Positions 21,487-32,280 of a stretch of 64,000 bases of DNA are shown here, piece after piece. The DNA comes from Dipteronia dyeriana (lineage: Eukaryota > Streptophyta > Magnoliopsida > Sapindales > Sapindaceae), in NCBI GenBank assembly GCA_032871835.1, contig CM065298.1:71080154-71144153 (forward strand). The letters are read 5' to 3'. Under the pieces are notes generated by a model. It ran no database searches, was not told the origin of the DNA, and saw nothing but the letters and a program-made list of their open reading frames with translations. Made by a program: the position numbers and the translations under genes. Each line of letters starts with the position of its first letter. The stretch's first letter is position 1.

Positions 21487-23663
21487 TGTAAGGACCTTGA
21501 TTTTATGATTGACTTATTTCATGACAAACCACTCCACATTGGGGATGATTGTATAAAGGGTAGCTTAGGTCCTTATTGGCAAGCTTCCAAGCATCTCCAT
21601 GACTTCAAGAGCAAAAGGTATATTCACTTGACTTTGCCTCTTGAAGAGTTTAGGTGCACACACACACCTCATGCATGCTTTGTTGATCTTGCATTTGTGT
21701 TGATATTGTTTATATACGTCCATCTCTTCACAATCACACTTGCACTTCATTTATAGATTTAAGTGTGATATTGTGTTGTGTTTGTGCTTAGACGATGGTG
21801 TGCTTGTTTTAGCGCGCCGAGTGACCATATGAGAAGGTCTCATTCTTCTCTTGGTTTGGTTATATGGAGTAAGGTGTCTAGTTTCAAAAGAGTGTATTTC
21901 AATAATTTAAATGTTTTTCAAAACTGACATTTGTATGTTCTTGTGACCATATCCTTTTATAAAATGATTGAAAATGAGTTTTGAAAATTTATGTACAAAA
22001 TAGACACCCATACCTTTCGAACGGTATATTATTTGTAATATTTCATGACCATTTGGATTGGTTTTGAAATCTCCAAAGTATCCACAAAAACAGGGCAACT
22101 CTGTTGTTATCTGTTTCTGACCTTTGGTCACTCAAATAAACATAACTTTTCCTAAAGACATCCAAATCATGTTTTATAAATTGGATTCGAAAGTAAACTT
22201 CCATACCTTACCAACAGTATATTATACGAAAGGTTTGGATGTCGTTTGAACATGTTTTGGGTTTCCCTAAGCTTGAGCTACTGTGCTGTCAGGCGTGTAC
22301 CGCCGTCTAGACCGCTTTTGGGGCACATGCCTAGCCAGCGACCTAGGCAGTGGTAATGTCCAGCCATGCCATGCTGCCTGGACAGCTACCTAGACACTTG
22401 CCTGGCCAGCGGTATGCACATCGGTCATGACGGGGTTTTGTTTCCCAAGTCCAAAACAACACCGTTTTGTCTAGGGCTTTTACATAAATGTTCTCTTCTT
22501 CTTCCTTGTCTCCTTAGAGCTCAAAGAATATATTTTTAGAGTGAGAGAACCTCCATTAGAGAGAGAAAGCTTCAAGATTTGTTTTTAACTCTCCAAACCC
22601 CAAACTCAGCTTTAACTTGCATTCAATCATCATTCCAAGCATGGGTTTTTATTGATTGGTAAGTAGAACCACCATTGTTGTTCATTTATTGTTCTAGCTT
22701 ACCATGACATGTCATTTATTGTTTAAATTAGTTTTTCTTCATATTAATTGCCTATTTAATGAAATTATGATATGTTTGGAGTTTGTATTGTGATAGCTTG
22801 CATTATTAGGTCATTTATGCCTAAATAGCTAATCCATGAATGTTCATGTATACATAATTGATGATTAGGTTGACTTTGAGTATCTAGTATAGTTTATGAA
22901 CATTTATTGGTATGCCTCATTGATTGCATTTATTGATTGTAAAATATTGCCCTTGATTATATGTTGTGATAACTTTTGTTGATTGGACTTTTATTGACAA
23001 TTAGGTTGCTTGAATCCTTTTGCATCTAATTGAGTCCTTATGTATGGGCATGTAGGCATTGTTTGATAACTAGGTTATTGTATTGCATTATCTACACCTA
23101 GTTAAGCATTGTAAGTTTGGTCTAACATATTTTGCATTGAGCATTCATTGATTGTTCACTTAGACCATATACTCTTCATAGAGTAAAAGTCTTGTGGCTT
23201 CTAGGTGAAGTTGCACAAGCAAGTCAAGTCTTGCAAGCAAAGGTAGGTTGGCAAGAAATTGGTCGGGTCCCGAGGGGTAGAGTAAGAGGTGCTCACGCCA
23301 AGAGTAGTGGATCAGAAGATATCACTAGGGATTGAACCAAGAGTGGTGAGTGGTAGTGGCCATAACCTGAGGTTGTTGAGAGTGAGGGTCCGAGTATCAC
23401 TTGAGGGTGTAACTTTTTACTCATATAGTGGATTTATGCGATCGAGTGTGGCGCACTTAACAGACCGTGGTTTTTCCCATTTGGAGGGTTTCCACGTATA
23501 CATCTTGTGTTATTTATATTTCCGCACTTTACACTTGATGTTGTATGTTTGTTTTATTGTATGAATTTTGAATATTGAATAATCAAGAAAATTTGACAAT
23601 TAACTTGATTAAAACCTATTCACCCCCTCTAGGTTATTAGACACATTTTTTAGGGAACTTTCA
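21487..23663 (+). repeat. Element D 3' LTR (2177 bp)
   Basis: Co-linear with 16546-18758. It has the GC-rich cassette at about 22290-22440 including the GTCTAGACCGC half palindrome and a TATA-like area at about 22480. It ends AGGGAACTTTCA followed by the target duplication GTAAC. Confidence 0.92.
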
Positions 23664-23668
23664 GTAAC

Positions 23669-24613
23669 AAATCCTAGCTATCACAAAATATTAATCTCAA
23701 CCAACAATCAACAATCCAAGCATGTTATATATGCAATTAAACTCAATGACATGCATTTAATCAACAATGATTACTTAACCTAGGCATGCAGAGATTACTT
23801 AGTCAATTAAAACAAAAGAAATCCAAGATTGGAAGATGCAAGAAGATGCTAGATGCTCATGGATTGGAGTTTGGTTGAGTCAAAATGAGTTGTTAGAAGC
23901 TCTCTTTTTTAGAGTCAATTTCTCTCTCTATAAATGCTTGGTCTGATAAAAATGGCTTATTGAACTCTCTTAAACAAAGAGAAGAGAAGAGAACATATAT
24001 ATATAGTACCCTACACGAAACTGTATCGTTTTGGAAGAAGGGTAACTAATTCTCGTCATGAAATTATACGTGGCCTAGACAAGTGTCCAGACCGCGGTCT
24101 ACGCAGCATGGCACAGCTGGACATTACCGCTGCCTAGGTCGCTGGCTAGGCATGTGCATTAAAAGCGGTCTAGACCGCGGTATACACCTGGGAACCTCCG
24201 CTTGGGAGACCGCTGTGCATGCAACGAGCATAAGCTACGGTAGAAGCAGCGTGCAACGTCTGGAGAACACCGGTGTGCATACCGCGGCGGAGGCAATGCA
24301 CCGGGAGCGGTCCCAACCGCGGTTAAGAGGAAAATCCTCTTCTAAAGGCAAACTAAATGCATAAAACACTCAAGCAAGAGTTATGACAAAAAGACACACA
24401 ATTAAGGAAATTAAGCATTCATTCTAGATGATCAAAAACATGCATGAGAGTGTGTGTGTGCACTAAAAACTCTTCAAACAAGGTTAAGCAAGTGATTTAC
24501 CTTTTGAAGCTTGAGCTCGTTCTTGAACAATGATGGCCTAAACTACCCTTACATATTAATCCCCAAATGTGGTTGTCAACGAAATGAGCCAATCAAAAAT
24601 CGAGGAACTTACA
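23669..24613 (-). repeat. Element C 5' LTR, outer part
   Basis: Continues the C LTR interrupted at 16545. It includes TATATATATA near 23996-24006, the GC-rich cassette at 24060-24330 with the 14-bp palindrome at 24165-24178, and the outer end TTGTAAG on the minus strand. It ends ACTTACA at 24613, followed by the AAGCT duplication. Confidence 0.9.
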
Positions 24614-25454
24614 AAGCTAAAGTTGAGAATCAACTCAACAAGAAAATCACGGTACTGAGAAGTGACCAAGGTGGTGTGTATAAAGAACTGTTTGGTGAAT
24701 TTTATGCACAACACGGAATTATACATCAAACCACTAAACCATATTCTCTCGGCAAAACAACATTGCAGAACGAAAAAATCGTACCTTGAAAGAAATGCTG
24801 AATGCAATGTTGATAAGTTCTGGATTGCCACAGAACACGTGGGGTGATGCTATATTGTCTAGCAATTACCTATTAAACAAAGTACCCCGTAAGAAAGTTA
24901 ACAAGGCCCCATATGAGCTATGGAAAGGAAGAAAGTCTTCCTACAAATTCTTACGAATGTGGGGGTGTCTTGCCAAAGTGGTCGTACCTACACCTAAGAA
25001 GGTAAAAATAGGTCCGCAAATTGTTGATTGCATTTTCATTGGATATGCACATAACAGTAGTGCTTATCGATTTTTGGTGTATAAGTCTGACATCCTAAAT
25101 ATACATAAAAACACAATAATGGAATCTAGAAATGCATCGTTCTTTGAAGATGTATTTCCATGTAAATCTAATGATAAAGCAAGTTCATCAAAACTAACAC
25201 ATGTTGAAAGTTGTGAGGACCACGAACAAGAAGTTGAGGATAAACCTAGACGTAGCAAAAGAGCTAGGACAAAAACATTTTTTTGTCCAAATTTTCTGAC
25301 CTTTTTGCTAGAAGGTGAACCTCAAACCCTTAAAGAAGCGGCAAACTCTTTAGAAGGACTCTTGTGGAAAGAGGCAATCAAGAGCAAAATTGATTCAATT
25401 CTCCAAAATCATACTTGGGAATTAGTGGACCTTCCTCCGGATGTAAACAGCTAA
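24614..25454 (+). pseudogene. Element G integrase, second part
   Basis: Resumes with KVENQLNKKI, then LRSDQGG with the second catalytic aspartate. A frameshift near 24740 leads to NNIAERKNRTLKEMLNAML holding the catalytic glutamate. The C-terminal part (24786-25454, 222 residues) shows PYELWKGRKSSYKFLRMWG, IGPQIVDCIFIGYAHNS and AYRFLVYKSDI, typical of Tnt1-like elements. RT begins at its end (IKSKIDSILQNHTWELVDLP). Confidence 0.92.
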
Positions 25455-26175
25455 GGTCCAAATGAATTTTCAAGAGAAAAATGAAAGCGGATGGATCAAT
25501 TGATAAGTATAAGGTTAGACTTGTAATTAAAGGTTACAATCAACGAGAATGACTAGATTACTTTGATACGTATTCTCCTGTGATGAGGATAACCTCTATT
25601 AAGATGACACTTGCAATCGCAACTTTGTGAAATCTTGAAGTATATCAATTGGATGTGAAAAAAACTTTCTTATATGGAGATCTAGAGGAATATATCTATA
25701 TGGAACAACCTGAGGGTTTTTCCACTCCAGGACAAGGAAAGAAAGTCTGCAAGTTGGTGAAGTCTTTATATGGTCTAAAGCAAGCACCAAAGCAATGGCA
25801 TGAGAAATTTGACAATGTTATGAGGCCAATTGGCTTTAAGATCAACGAATGTGACAAATGTGTTTATGTCAAAGACACCGGAAATGGATATGTCATTTTG
25901 TGTCTATACGTTGATGACATGCTAATTGTTTAAAATGATCAAATCTACCAAGGAGATGTTAAAATTAAGATTTGATATGAAAGATATGGGACCAGCTGAT
26001 GTAATATTGGGAATGAAAATCTCAAGGACATCGAATGAACTCATTCTAAGTCAGGCACACTATGTTTACATGATTCTTGAAAAATTCAATAAAAATGATG
26101 CTGGAATATCTAGAACACCAGTAGATACAAATCTACACCTATCCAAGAATAAAGGTGAGAGCGTCTCTTAACTAG
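25455..26175 (+). pseudogene. Element G reverse transcriptase
   Basis: About 25455-25640 gives FKRKMKADGSIDKYKVRLV and DYFDTYSPV in shifted frames. 25649-25933 is open with LDVKKTFLYGDLEEYIYMEQ, KLVKSLYGLKQAPKQWHEKF and the intact catalytic LYVDDMLIV. A stop follows at once (25931-25933). The thumb resumes at 25926-26171 with FDMKDMGPADVILGMKISR. Core residues are kept, but frame breaks prevent a full protein. Confidence 0.92.
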
Positions 26176-26186
26176 AATATTCTAGA

Positions 26187-26845
26187 GTGATAGAAAGTCT
26201 AATGTACTTAACAAGTTGTACAAGACTAGATATAACTAATGCATTCAACAAATTAAGTATATATAAGAGTAATCCAGGAACTGATCACTGGAAAGGAATA
26301 TTAAGAGTATTAAAGTACTTACGACTCACTCTTAATTATGGGTTGCATTATACCAGATATCTTACAGTCCTAGAAGGATTCACTGATATAAACTGGATAT
26401 CTGATATGAAAGATTCAAAATCCACTAGTGGGTATGAATTCACACTAGAAGGTGCGGCTGTATCTTGGAAATTCTCCAAACAGGCATGTATAGCCAGATC
26501 CACAATAAAATATGAGTTTATCGCTATAGATAAATATGTGAGGAGGCTGAATGGCTACTTTAATTTTAAGATGATATTCCAATATGGCCTAAGCCTGTGC
26601 CAACGATTTGCATCTACTGTGATAGTCAATCAGCAATAGGAAGAGCATAGAGCAACATGTATAATGGGAAGTCTAGACACATACGTCGAAGACATAACAC
26701 CATTGGACAACTTCTCTCAACTGGAGTTATCTCGATTGACTATGTGAAGTTAAAAGATAACATTGTGGATCCACTAACCAAAGGGTTAAATAGAGAGTTA
26801 GTTGAGACATCATCGAGGGAAAAGAGACTAAAGCCCATGAAATAA
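26187..26845 (+). pseudogene. Element G RNase H
   Basis: [20 protein letters not shown] (usual LMYAMVCTRPDIAYAV), then [40 protein letters not shown] and, after a frame break near 26636, KSRHIRRRHNTIGQLL and DNIVDPLTKGLNRELVE. Aspartate and serine-thr motif residues are partly retained. It ends with the polyprotein stop at 26843-26845. Confidence 0.9.
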
Positions 26846-27392
26846 AAATTCGATACATTGGAAACCCAACCTTGTTAACTAAAAATCCTAAGATCTAGGT
26901 TCAATAGGACAACCAAGTTGTAAGACTTAGCTGGATCACTATAGGGGGTTACCCTCCAGTCCATTCCTATAATGAAACCATGATGCCCGTAGGAAAAAGG
27001 TTAAACTATGTTTTTAATGATTCTTATGTGTAAGAATTCTAAGCATTGGAAATATGAGCAAAGTAATACGGGTTACTCTTAATTAAGAAATCATCGATAT
27101 GAGAGAGAAGTGGGGCCGCTTCTAAAAGAGAATAATGAAGGGCTATATTCTCCAGTGACTCTCACAGAACTAGACATATTTTCATGGCCAAAACGAACAT
27201 AATAATGAGAACCAAATTGGGTTTGGAAAATGCCTGTGTGAGGTGTGCTATCATTTATATAAAACAATAGAATAGTTCAATGATATCACAAGAGAAGGTT
27301 CAAAGGGGAACACCTACCTACCTATGCAGGTTTTGACCGTTTGAACTTACCAAAAACCATCTCTTGTGTCTCATAGGTCAATTTTCATTCAT
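26846..27392 (+). other. Element G 3' untranslated region
   Basis: About 550 bp between the RNase H stop and the polypurine tract. No ORF or RNA gene was recognised. This length is usual for Tnt1-like elements. Confidence 0.6.
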
Positions 27393-27401
27393 GTGGAGGA
27401 T
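27393..27401 (+). other. Polypurine tract of element G
   Basis: GTGGAGGAT, immediately before TGTTAGAA. This GTGG-AGGAT form is usual next to the 3' LTR of Tnt1-like plant elements. Confidence 0.8.
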
Positions 27402-28476
27402 TGTTAGAAAATTTGTGAGGCTTATTTGAGTATGATTGGTTTCATGAAAATGAAAGATCAATGTATAATCGAATTCTCCTTCTTGAGAGCTTCGAAGTGG
27501 TATACTCAAACTCACAAATCGATTAATGGGTGAATTAGAAATTAAGTCTCAAAGTGAGCCCATTGTGTAGGGGAAAAAGAACATCTCACATTGGTTGGGT
27601 AAAGAATTTATATGTAGTATATAAGTAAGTGTGTGATAGTAGCTTGCCAACATGTGTGGCATAAAGGCTCTCTCTCTCTCTCTCTTGCGAGCAGGGGGGG
27701 TGCAAATCAAGGACCTCAAACCTTCGATTGCACTACTCGTGTGTGGGCGCGATCTGCATACACGAATGGCACTTCGGTTGGACCGTGAGAGTACAACCGG
27801 AATTTTTCTACTATTTTGAATTTATTTTGTCCTAAATCAGTTTGTTGATAAGGAAAGAATTAATTATTTTCCCTAAATCAAACGTTTTAAATGAATGATA
27901 AGAAAGAATGGTAACTTTCATTTTTTATTAAGGAAATTAATTGAATTAAGGAAATAGTTTATTTCTGTTTTAGATTCTGATACTTACTTGATTACTAAGT
28001 AATCAGAATCAGTGATCAATTTTAGATTCTGATACTTACTTGATCACTAAGTGATCAGAATTAATAATCAATTAGAAATAAATCTTTGAGAAGATTATTC
28101 TTTAATTAACTTTCCTTTATCATTTAAAACGTAGTCATTAAGCAATTTTCAAATCAATCTCTTTGACTTCGGTTACATAAGAAACCCTAGTCTACACTTC
28201 TAGGATTATTCTTGCAATCACGAAATTTAGAGATTATTACATCTCTCTTTTTTCGGTTTTCTTCTTCTTTTGTGCTTGATAGTTTGAACCTGATTTGAGT
28301 TCGCTGAAAGTGGTTGTGCCTCGCATTTCCACTATTGAATCATTGTATCCTGAGAGACAATCACTATACACATACGGTGTTATGTACGACGAAATTGTCT
28401 TAAGGACACCATGTGAAACATGGGCCTCGATTCCCTAACCTTTGTTTCTATTTGTTATTTTCTACAGATTCTAACA
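27402..28476 (+). repeat. Element G 3' LTR (1075 bp)
   Basis: It has perfect 8-bp terminal inverted repeats, TGTTAGAA at the start and TTCTAACA at the end. It contains a CT microsatellite at about 27667-27685 and a 252-bp fold-back region (27881-28132). It is unrelated to LTR B at 5259-6978, so the two ends of this composite come from different elements. No matching 5' LTR occurs in the window. Confidence 0.88.
27881..28132. repeat. Fold-back region inside element G LTR
   Basis: The left arm ACGTTTTAAATGAATGATAA (27882-27900) is complementary to the right arm ending CATTTAAAACGT (28121-28132). Inside, TTTATTTCT near 27960 pairs with AGAAATAAA near 28073. The centre is a 52-bp direct duplication (27971-28072) in which each copy has a 17-bp palindrome, at 27989-28005 and 28041-28057. 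Confidence 0.75.
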
Positions 28477-30059
28477 ACACTGTTTTTTACGTATTATAAA
28501 CAACAACAAATAGAAGTCGAACTCGAAGTTAGCCCTCCAAAAATAGGTCAAGTAAGTAGGATTGTACAGTTTGATCAATTCAAATCCCTACAATAACCTG
28601 ACTTGTGTCCAATGTAACAAAGGATAAAACTGACATGTATTTCAGTGAATCATACTACCTTACTGGTACAATAACGTTATTGGACTTAAAAACTACCATT
28701 AGATTAGAACAAAACAAATCCAATAGATGTTATTAAAATTTAAAATTAATTTCTTATATTACAGTAAAAGCTTGAAACTTCTTCGTTTTCAAAATATATC
28801 AGGTAATAAAGTATATAAATTTATTTTTTCTAAAATGATTTAAATTACTTCAAAAAAAAAAGATTTAAATGTTAATGAATAAGTAATAAAGAATTAATTA
28901 GCAGAATGAAAGAATTTATATTAAATAATTATAATTTTATTTTATTTATCTCGAGACAATACTGGCATGCATCTATTATAAGAAATTATATTAAATAATT
29001 ATAGTTTATAGTTAATTCATAGCTAGTCACTGGTATCATAATAACAATAGTATTACTCTTAAAAATAACAATTTTAGTGGAAATAATGTGTATCTACAAT
29101 TTTGTTCATTTTGTTCATGTGTGATATAGTAAAAATAATATTATATTAATGTTTATATATTAATTGCATAATGGATGAGTTTAAATAAAAATTTAGTAAT
29201 AACTTATTAAAAACAATATTCTTATAAAAAAATAATAATCATGTACAAAAAAAAACACCTTATTAAAAACAATAACACTTTTAATTCATATCTTAGCATT
29301 TATGTTACACTAACAATATTATTAATAGTAACGATTTCAATTACAGTGACTAATCACTCCTCTAAAACAAAATAATATATAACATCGGTGAAAATGATAT
29401 ATAACTACAATTTCGGTCATATGATATAATAAAAATATTATAATAATGTATATAATATAATAATATGTGAATTTAAATATAAATTTATTGATAATTTCTT
29501 ATAAACAATAATGCGATAAACAAATTCACCACGTATAATAAGTAATAAACATATTAGAAATACAATATTAAACAAATAATAAATAGTTAATGACTAGAAA
29601 GAAAGAAATTATATTAATTAGTTATAATTTATTTTTATTACATAGCAAGACACTACTAACTGTAGCATTGATAATAACTATTTCAATGTGGCTCTACTGG
29701 CCTCACAACTTTTTAGTAATGTGAAACTATTTAATTGAAATGAGTTCAAAATATTTAAATTGGATATATTTTCTTTATATTTATATTGGATACAATTTGA
29801 CAATGTAAATAAATTATTTTGTTAGTACTAATTTTTTTAAAAAGTATTACAAGAACTATCATGTCGGGATCAAACAATACATGTATGGTCCAGATATATA
29901 CTGTCATAACGGGAAATAACTACTTATGTGAAAGCGAAATGCACTATCAACTCTGCTATAAAAAATGAATTGTTAAATAAAAATAAAGAAACTAATATAA
30001 TAAATTTATAATATTAATCAGAACCTATAAATATTATTGTTTTACTTAAAAAAAAAACA
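28477..30059. other. AT-rich intergenic stretch, no gene seen
   Basis: Very AT-rich, with many stops in all frames and no ORF of note. Two partly similar clusters (about 28900-29230 and 29330-29660) share words such as AATTATAATTTA and TATTAATTGCATAATG-like sequence, suggesting old duplication, but I could not define unit borders. Confidence 0.4.
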
Positions 30060-30900
30060 TTATTTTATACGATGTGAAATTGTTACCATAAATAATATGT
30101 TTACAATTATGCCCAAAGCATGTTACATGGTATGATTTTTTTTAATGTGTTGTTAACATTCTACTACAAAGTTGTTACAATGTACATTTTAATTGTTACA
30201 TTTCATGGTATATTTGTTACAACATTAAATCGTTACCACAGACATCTTAATTACAATTTTTATACAAAACTTATTACATGATACAGATATTTCGTTACCC
30301 ATATAAAATGAGTTGTTACATGATACAACAACACTGTTACAGTCTATAACTTTATCGTTACATATCAAACTAACATGAAATTGTTACCACAAATATCTTA
30401 ACTACAACTTACTACTTGAAACTGGTTAAAAAGAATATATATTTTGTTACCCATATAAATCAAGTTGTTACATACTACGTCAAAGTTGTTACGAGTTACG
30501 ACTTTATTGTTACACATCATATATGATTTGCTACAACAATACATCGTTACCACATACATCTTAGTTACAACTTTTTATGTAAAACTTGTTTATATAATAT
30601 GAATATTTGGTTATCTATATAAAATAAGTTGTTACATGATACGATAACATTGTTACAACATATAACTTTATCGTTACACATCAAATCAATATGAAATTGT
30701 TACCACAAACATTTCAATTGTAACTTTCTACATGAAATTTGTTAAAAAACACGTATATTTTATTACCCATATAAACCAAGTTGTTACATGCTACAATAAA
30801 GTTGTTACGAGCTACGATTTTGTTATTACATATCACTTAAAATTCGTTACAAAGTTGAAATTATTACCACACGCATCTAAATTATAATTTTTTATTCAAA
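30060..30900. repeat. GTTAC-rich tandem array, monomer about 150-164 bp
   Basis: GTTACC landmarks at 30082, 30232, 30383, 30546 and 30699, with ATTACC at 30863, give spacings of 150, 151, 163, 153 and 164 bp. Alternate monomers resemble each other more, for example CGTTACCACAGACATCTTA at 30231 and its like at 30545, so a dimer of about 314-317 bp is the higher-order unit. GTTAC/GTTACA words recur many times per monomer. No coding potential. Confidence 0.75.
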
Positions 30901-31480
30901 ATTTATTAATTATACAAAAATTAAGGTACACGTAATTTATCATATAAAAAATAATAAAAATGTTTATAAATATTTTAAATGAAATCTTAATTCAAAAATT
31001 ATTATGATATAAATATTTTATAAAATTAAATCAAATAATGATTAATTTCAAAATATAATACATCAAAAATATTTTACAAATAAAACAATTTTTGTATTTT
31101 CTGAATTAAAAAAAATATATTTTAAATATATTATATTATAAATATTTAATTAAATTAAATTTAAATTTAAATAATAAAAATATCACATAATTATTTAAAT
31201 CACAACAGATTATTATGAAGATATGCATCATTCTTATATAATTATTTTTTTAAATTATTTAATATAATTATTTAAATTAAATTAAATAAGATTATTATAT
31301 TTTTATAATAAATTTTAAAAAATATTATTAGCACATATCAATCAAATATTAAATGGATATTGCAATAAAATCTCAATAAATTTATTGAGATTTAATTTCC
31401 CTGAAATGTAACCATACCTAAGATGACACGAAAATTGAGTTAAGGTCAACATTTTTCACTTGTCTTATTTTTACAATGTC
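30901..31480. other. AT-rich stretch upstream of the host gene
   Basis: Almost pure A/T with long TAAAT-type runs to about 31360, then mixed sequence. No ORF or clear TATA box with correct spacing could be assigned, because TATA-like words occur throughout. Confidence 0.4.
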
Positions 31481-31585
31481 TGCTAATTATGTCGTGTCGT
31501 GCGCGTGTGTCCCTCCCATTTCAGCCTCCAAATCTTGACTCTTGACGAATCTCTTCATTTTCCACTTTTCCCATCTCTCATTCTT

Positions 31586-31657
31586 ATGACAAATGTGTCC
31601 TCTCAGGATCATCTTGATCTTCCTCTCCGCGACTCTCGCCGGTTTTTTCGTCATTAG
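31586..31657 (+). promoter_or_regulatory. Upstream ORF overlapping the host-gene start
   Basis: The ATG at 31586 lies 7 bases before the proposed start ATG and opens a frame of 23 codons ending TAG at 31655-31657, overlapping the main frame. If the transcript starts upstream, scanning ribosomes meet this ATG first. Neither ATG has a strong context (C at -3 for both). An overlapping uORF usually lowers main-frame translation. Confidence 0.5.
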
Positions 31658-32280
31658 GAACCTCAAATCCCTACCCCAGGAACCAGACGATGTTATCGAC
31701 TCCGATAACATCAACAACAGCGATTCCAGAGACTCAGCCGCCGGTTCTCTCTCAAAGGTATATGGGCTTTCTTGTTTTCGCCATTATTTTCTGATTTAGT
31801 TCTGCATTTGCTTAAAGATTGCAACTTTGTTGAGCTAGGTCAGAATTTGCTCAAATTGCAACATTGCTCTAGTTTTTTGGGCTGAATATACTTAAATATT
31901 GCATTTTTTTTTCTGGGTTTTGTTTGAATTTGCTTAAAGATTGCAACCTCTTTCTGGCTTTGGTTTGAATTTGCTTAAAGATTGCAACTTTTTTTCTGGG
32001 TTTGGTCTGAATTTGTTTAAATATTGCAACTTTTTTTCTGGGTTTGGTCTGAATTTGCTTGAAGATTGCAACTTTTTACTATGTTTAGTTTGAAAGTGGT
32101 TAAAGTTTGCAACTAACTCTGGGTTCAGTTTGAATTTGCTAAAAAGATTGTAACCTTGATACGTGCGTGCAGGTTGGGGTAGCTTTAAAGTCTGCATTCT
32201 GGATGTTGGTGGACATGGCGAGTGGTAAATACTTGTGGAGGCACTTGGTTTCTTCCACGCAGTCTTCGAAAAGTTCGTAG
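31593..32280 (+). CDS. Small membrane-anchored plant protein, two exons
   Basis: Exon 1, 31593-31757 (55 codons), starts MCPLRIILIFLSATLAGFFV, a hydrophobic signal-anchor at residues 4-20, then RNLKSLPQEPDDV and an acidic, Ser/Asn-rich stretch. The GT at 31758 and AG at 32171-32172 bound a 415-bp intron. Exon 2, 32173-32280, encodes VGVALKSAFWMLVDMASG and KYLWRHLVSS and ends TAG. The joined frame is 90 residues. The N-terminal anchor and FW..VDMASG.YLW motif recall a small protein family conserved in plants and named only loosely (sometimes 'methyltransferase-related'). It is far too short for a methyltransferase and its function is unknown. It is the only intact host-like gene here. Confidence 0.7.
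31800..32165 (+). repeat. Minisatellite filling the host-gene intron
   Basis: About seven to eight diverged units of roughly 45-55 bp, each with TTGCTTAAAGATTGCAAC followed by a T-rich tract, CTGGGTTTGGTTTGAAT and the next TTGCTTAAAG. It occupies nearly all of the intron except the splice ends. Not coding. Confidence 0.8.

Larger units (their letters stand above)
16546..23663 (+). mobile_element. Element D: gag-only LTR retrotransposon
   Basis: Complete plus-strand element with LTRs 16546-18758 and 21487-23663, both TG..CA, primer site 18761-18772, gag 18879-20264 and polypurine tract 21473-21486. The target duplication is GTCAC (16541-16545) and GTAAC (23664-23668), one mismatch. The two LTRs differ at many positions by eye, so it is not recent. 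There is no pol, and the internal region is only 2.7 kb, the structure of TR-GAG-like non-autonomous elements. Confidence 0.93.
8441..24613 (-). mobile_element. Element C: gag-only copia-type retrotransposon with nested insertions
   Basis: Minus-strand element with 3' LTR 8441-10136, polypurine tract 10137-10153, non-coding 3' block, gag, mutated primer site 15833-15844, and a 5' LTR split into 15847-16545 and 23669-24613. A perfect 5-bp target duplication AAGCT flanks it. It carries solo LTR E and element D as later insertions. No protease, integrase, RT or RNase H was found, so it is non-autonomous. The long LTR, coiled-coil gag and two zinc knuckles suggest the SIRE/Maximus type (inference). 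Confidence 0.9.

Noticed and set aside
5259..28476. Reading B and G as one intact element 23 kb long
   Set aside because: The 5' and 3' LTRs are unrelated and the gag frame changes type at about 7186, so it is a chimera or rearrangement, not one canonical element.
30060..30900. Regularly spaced repeats resembling a CRISPR array
   Set aside because: The units are 150-164 bp, diverged throughout and contiguous, with no constant short repeat and variable spacer. The organism is a plant. It is an ordinary tandem repeat.
31487..31717. Minus-strand 76-codon ORF over the host gene
   Set aside because: The plus strand shows a membrane-anchor start, matched splice sites and a conserved-looking second exon. 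The minus frame has none of these.
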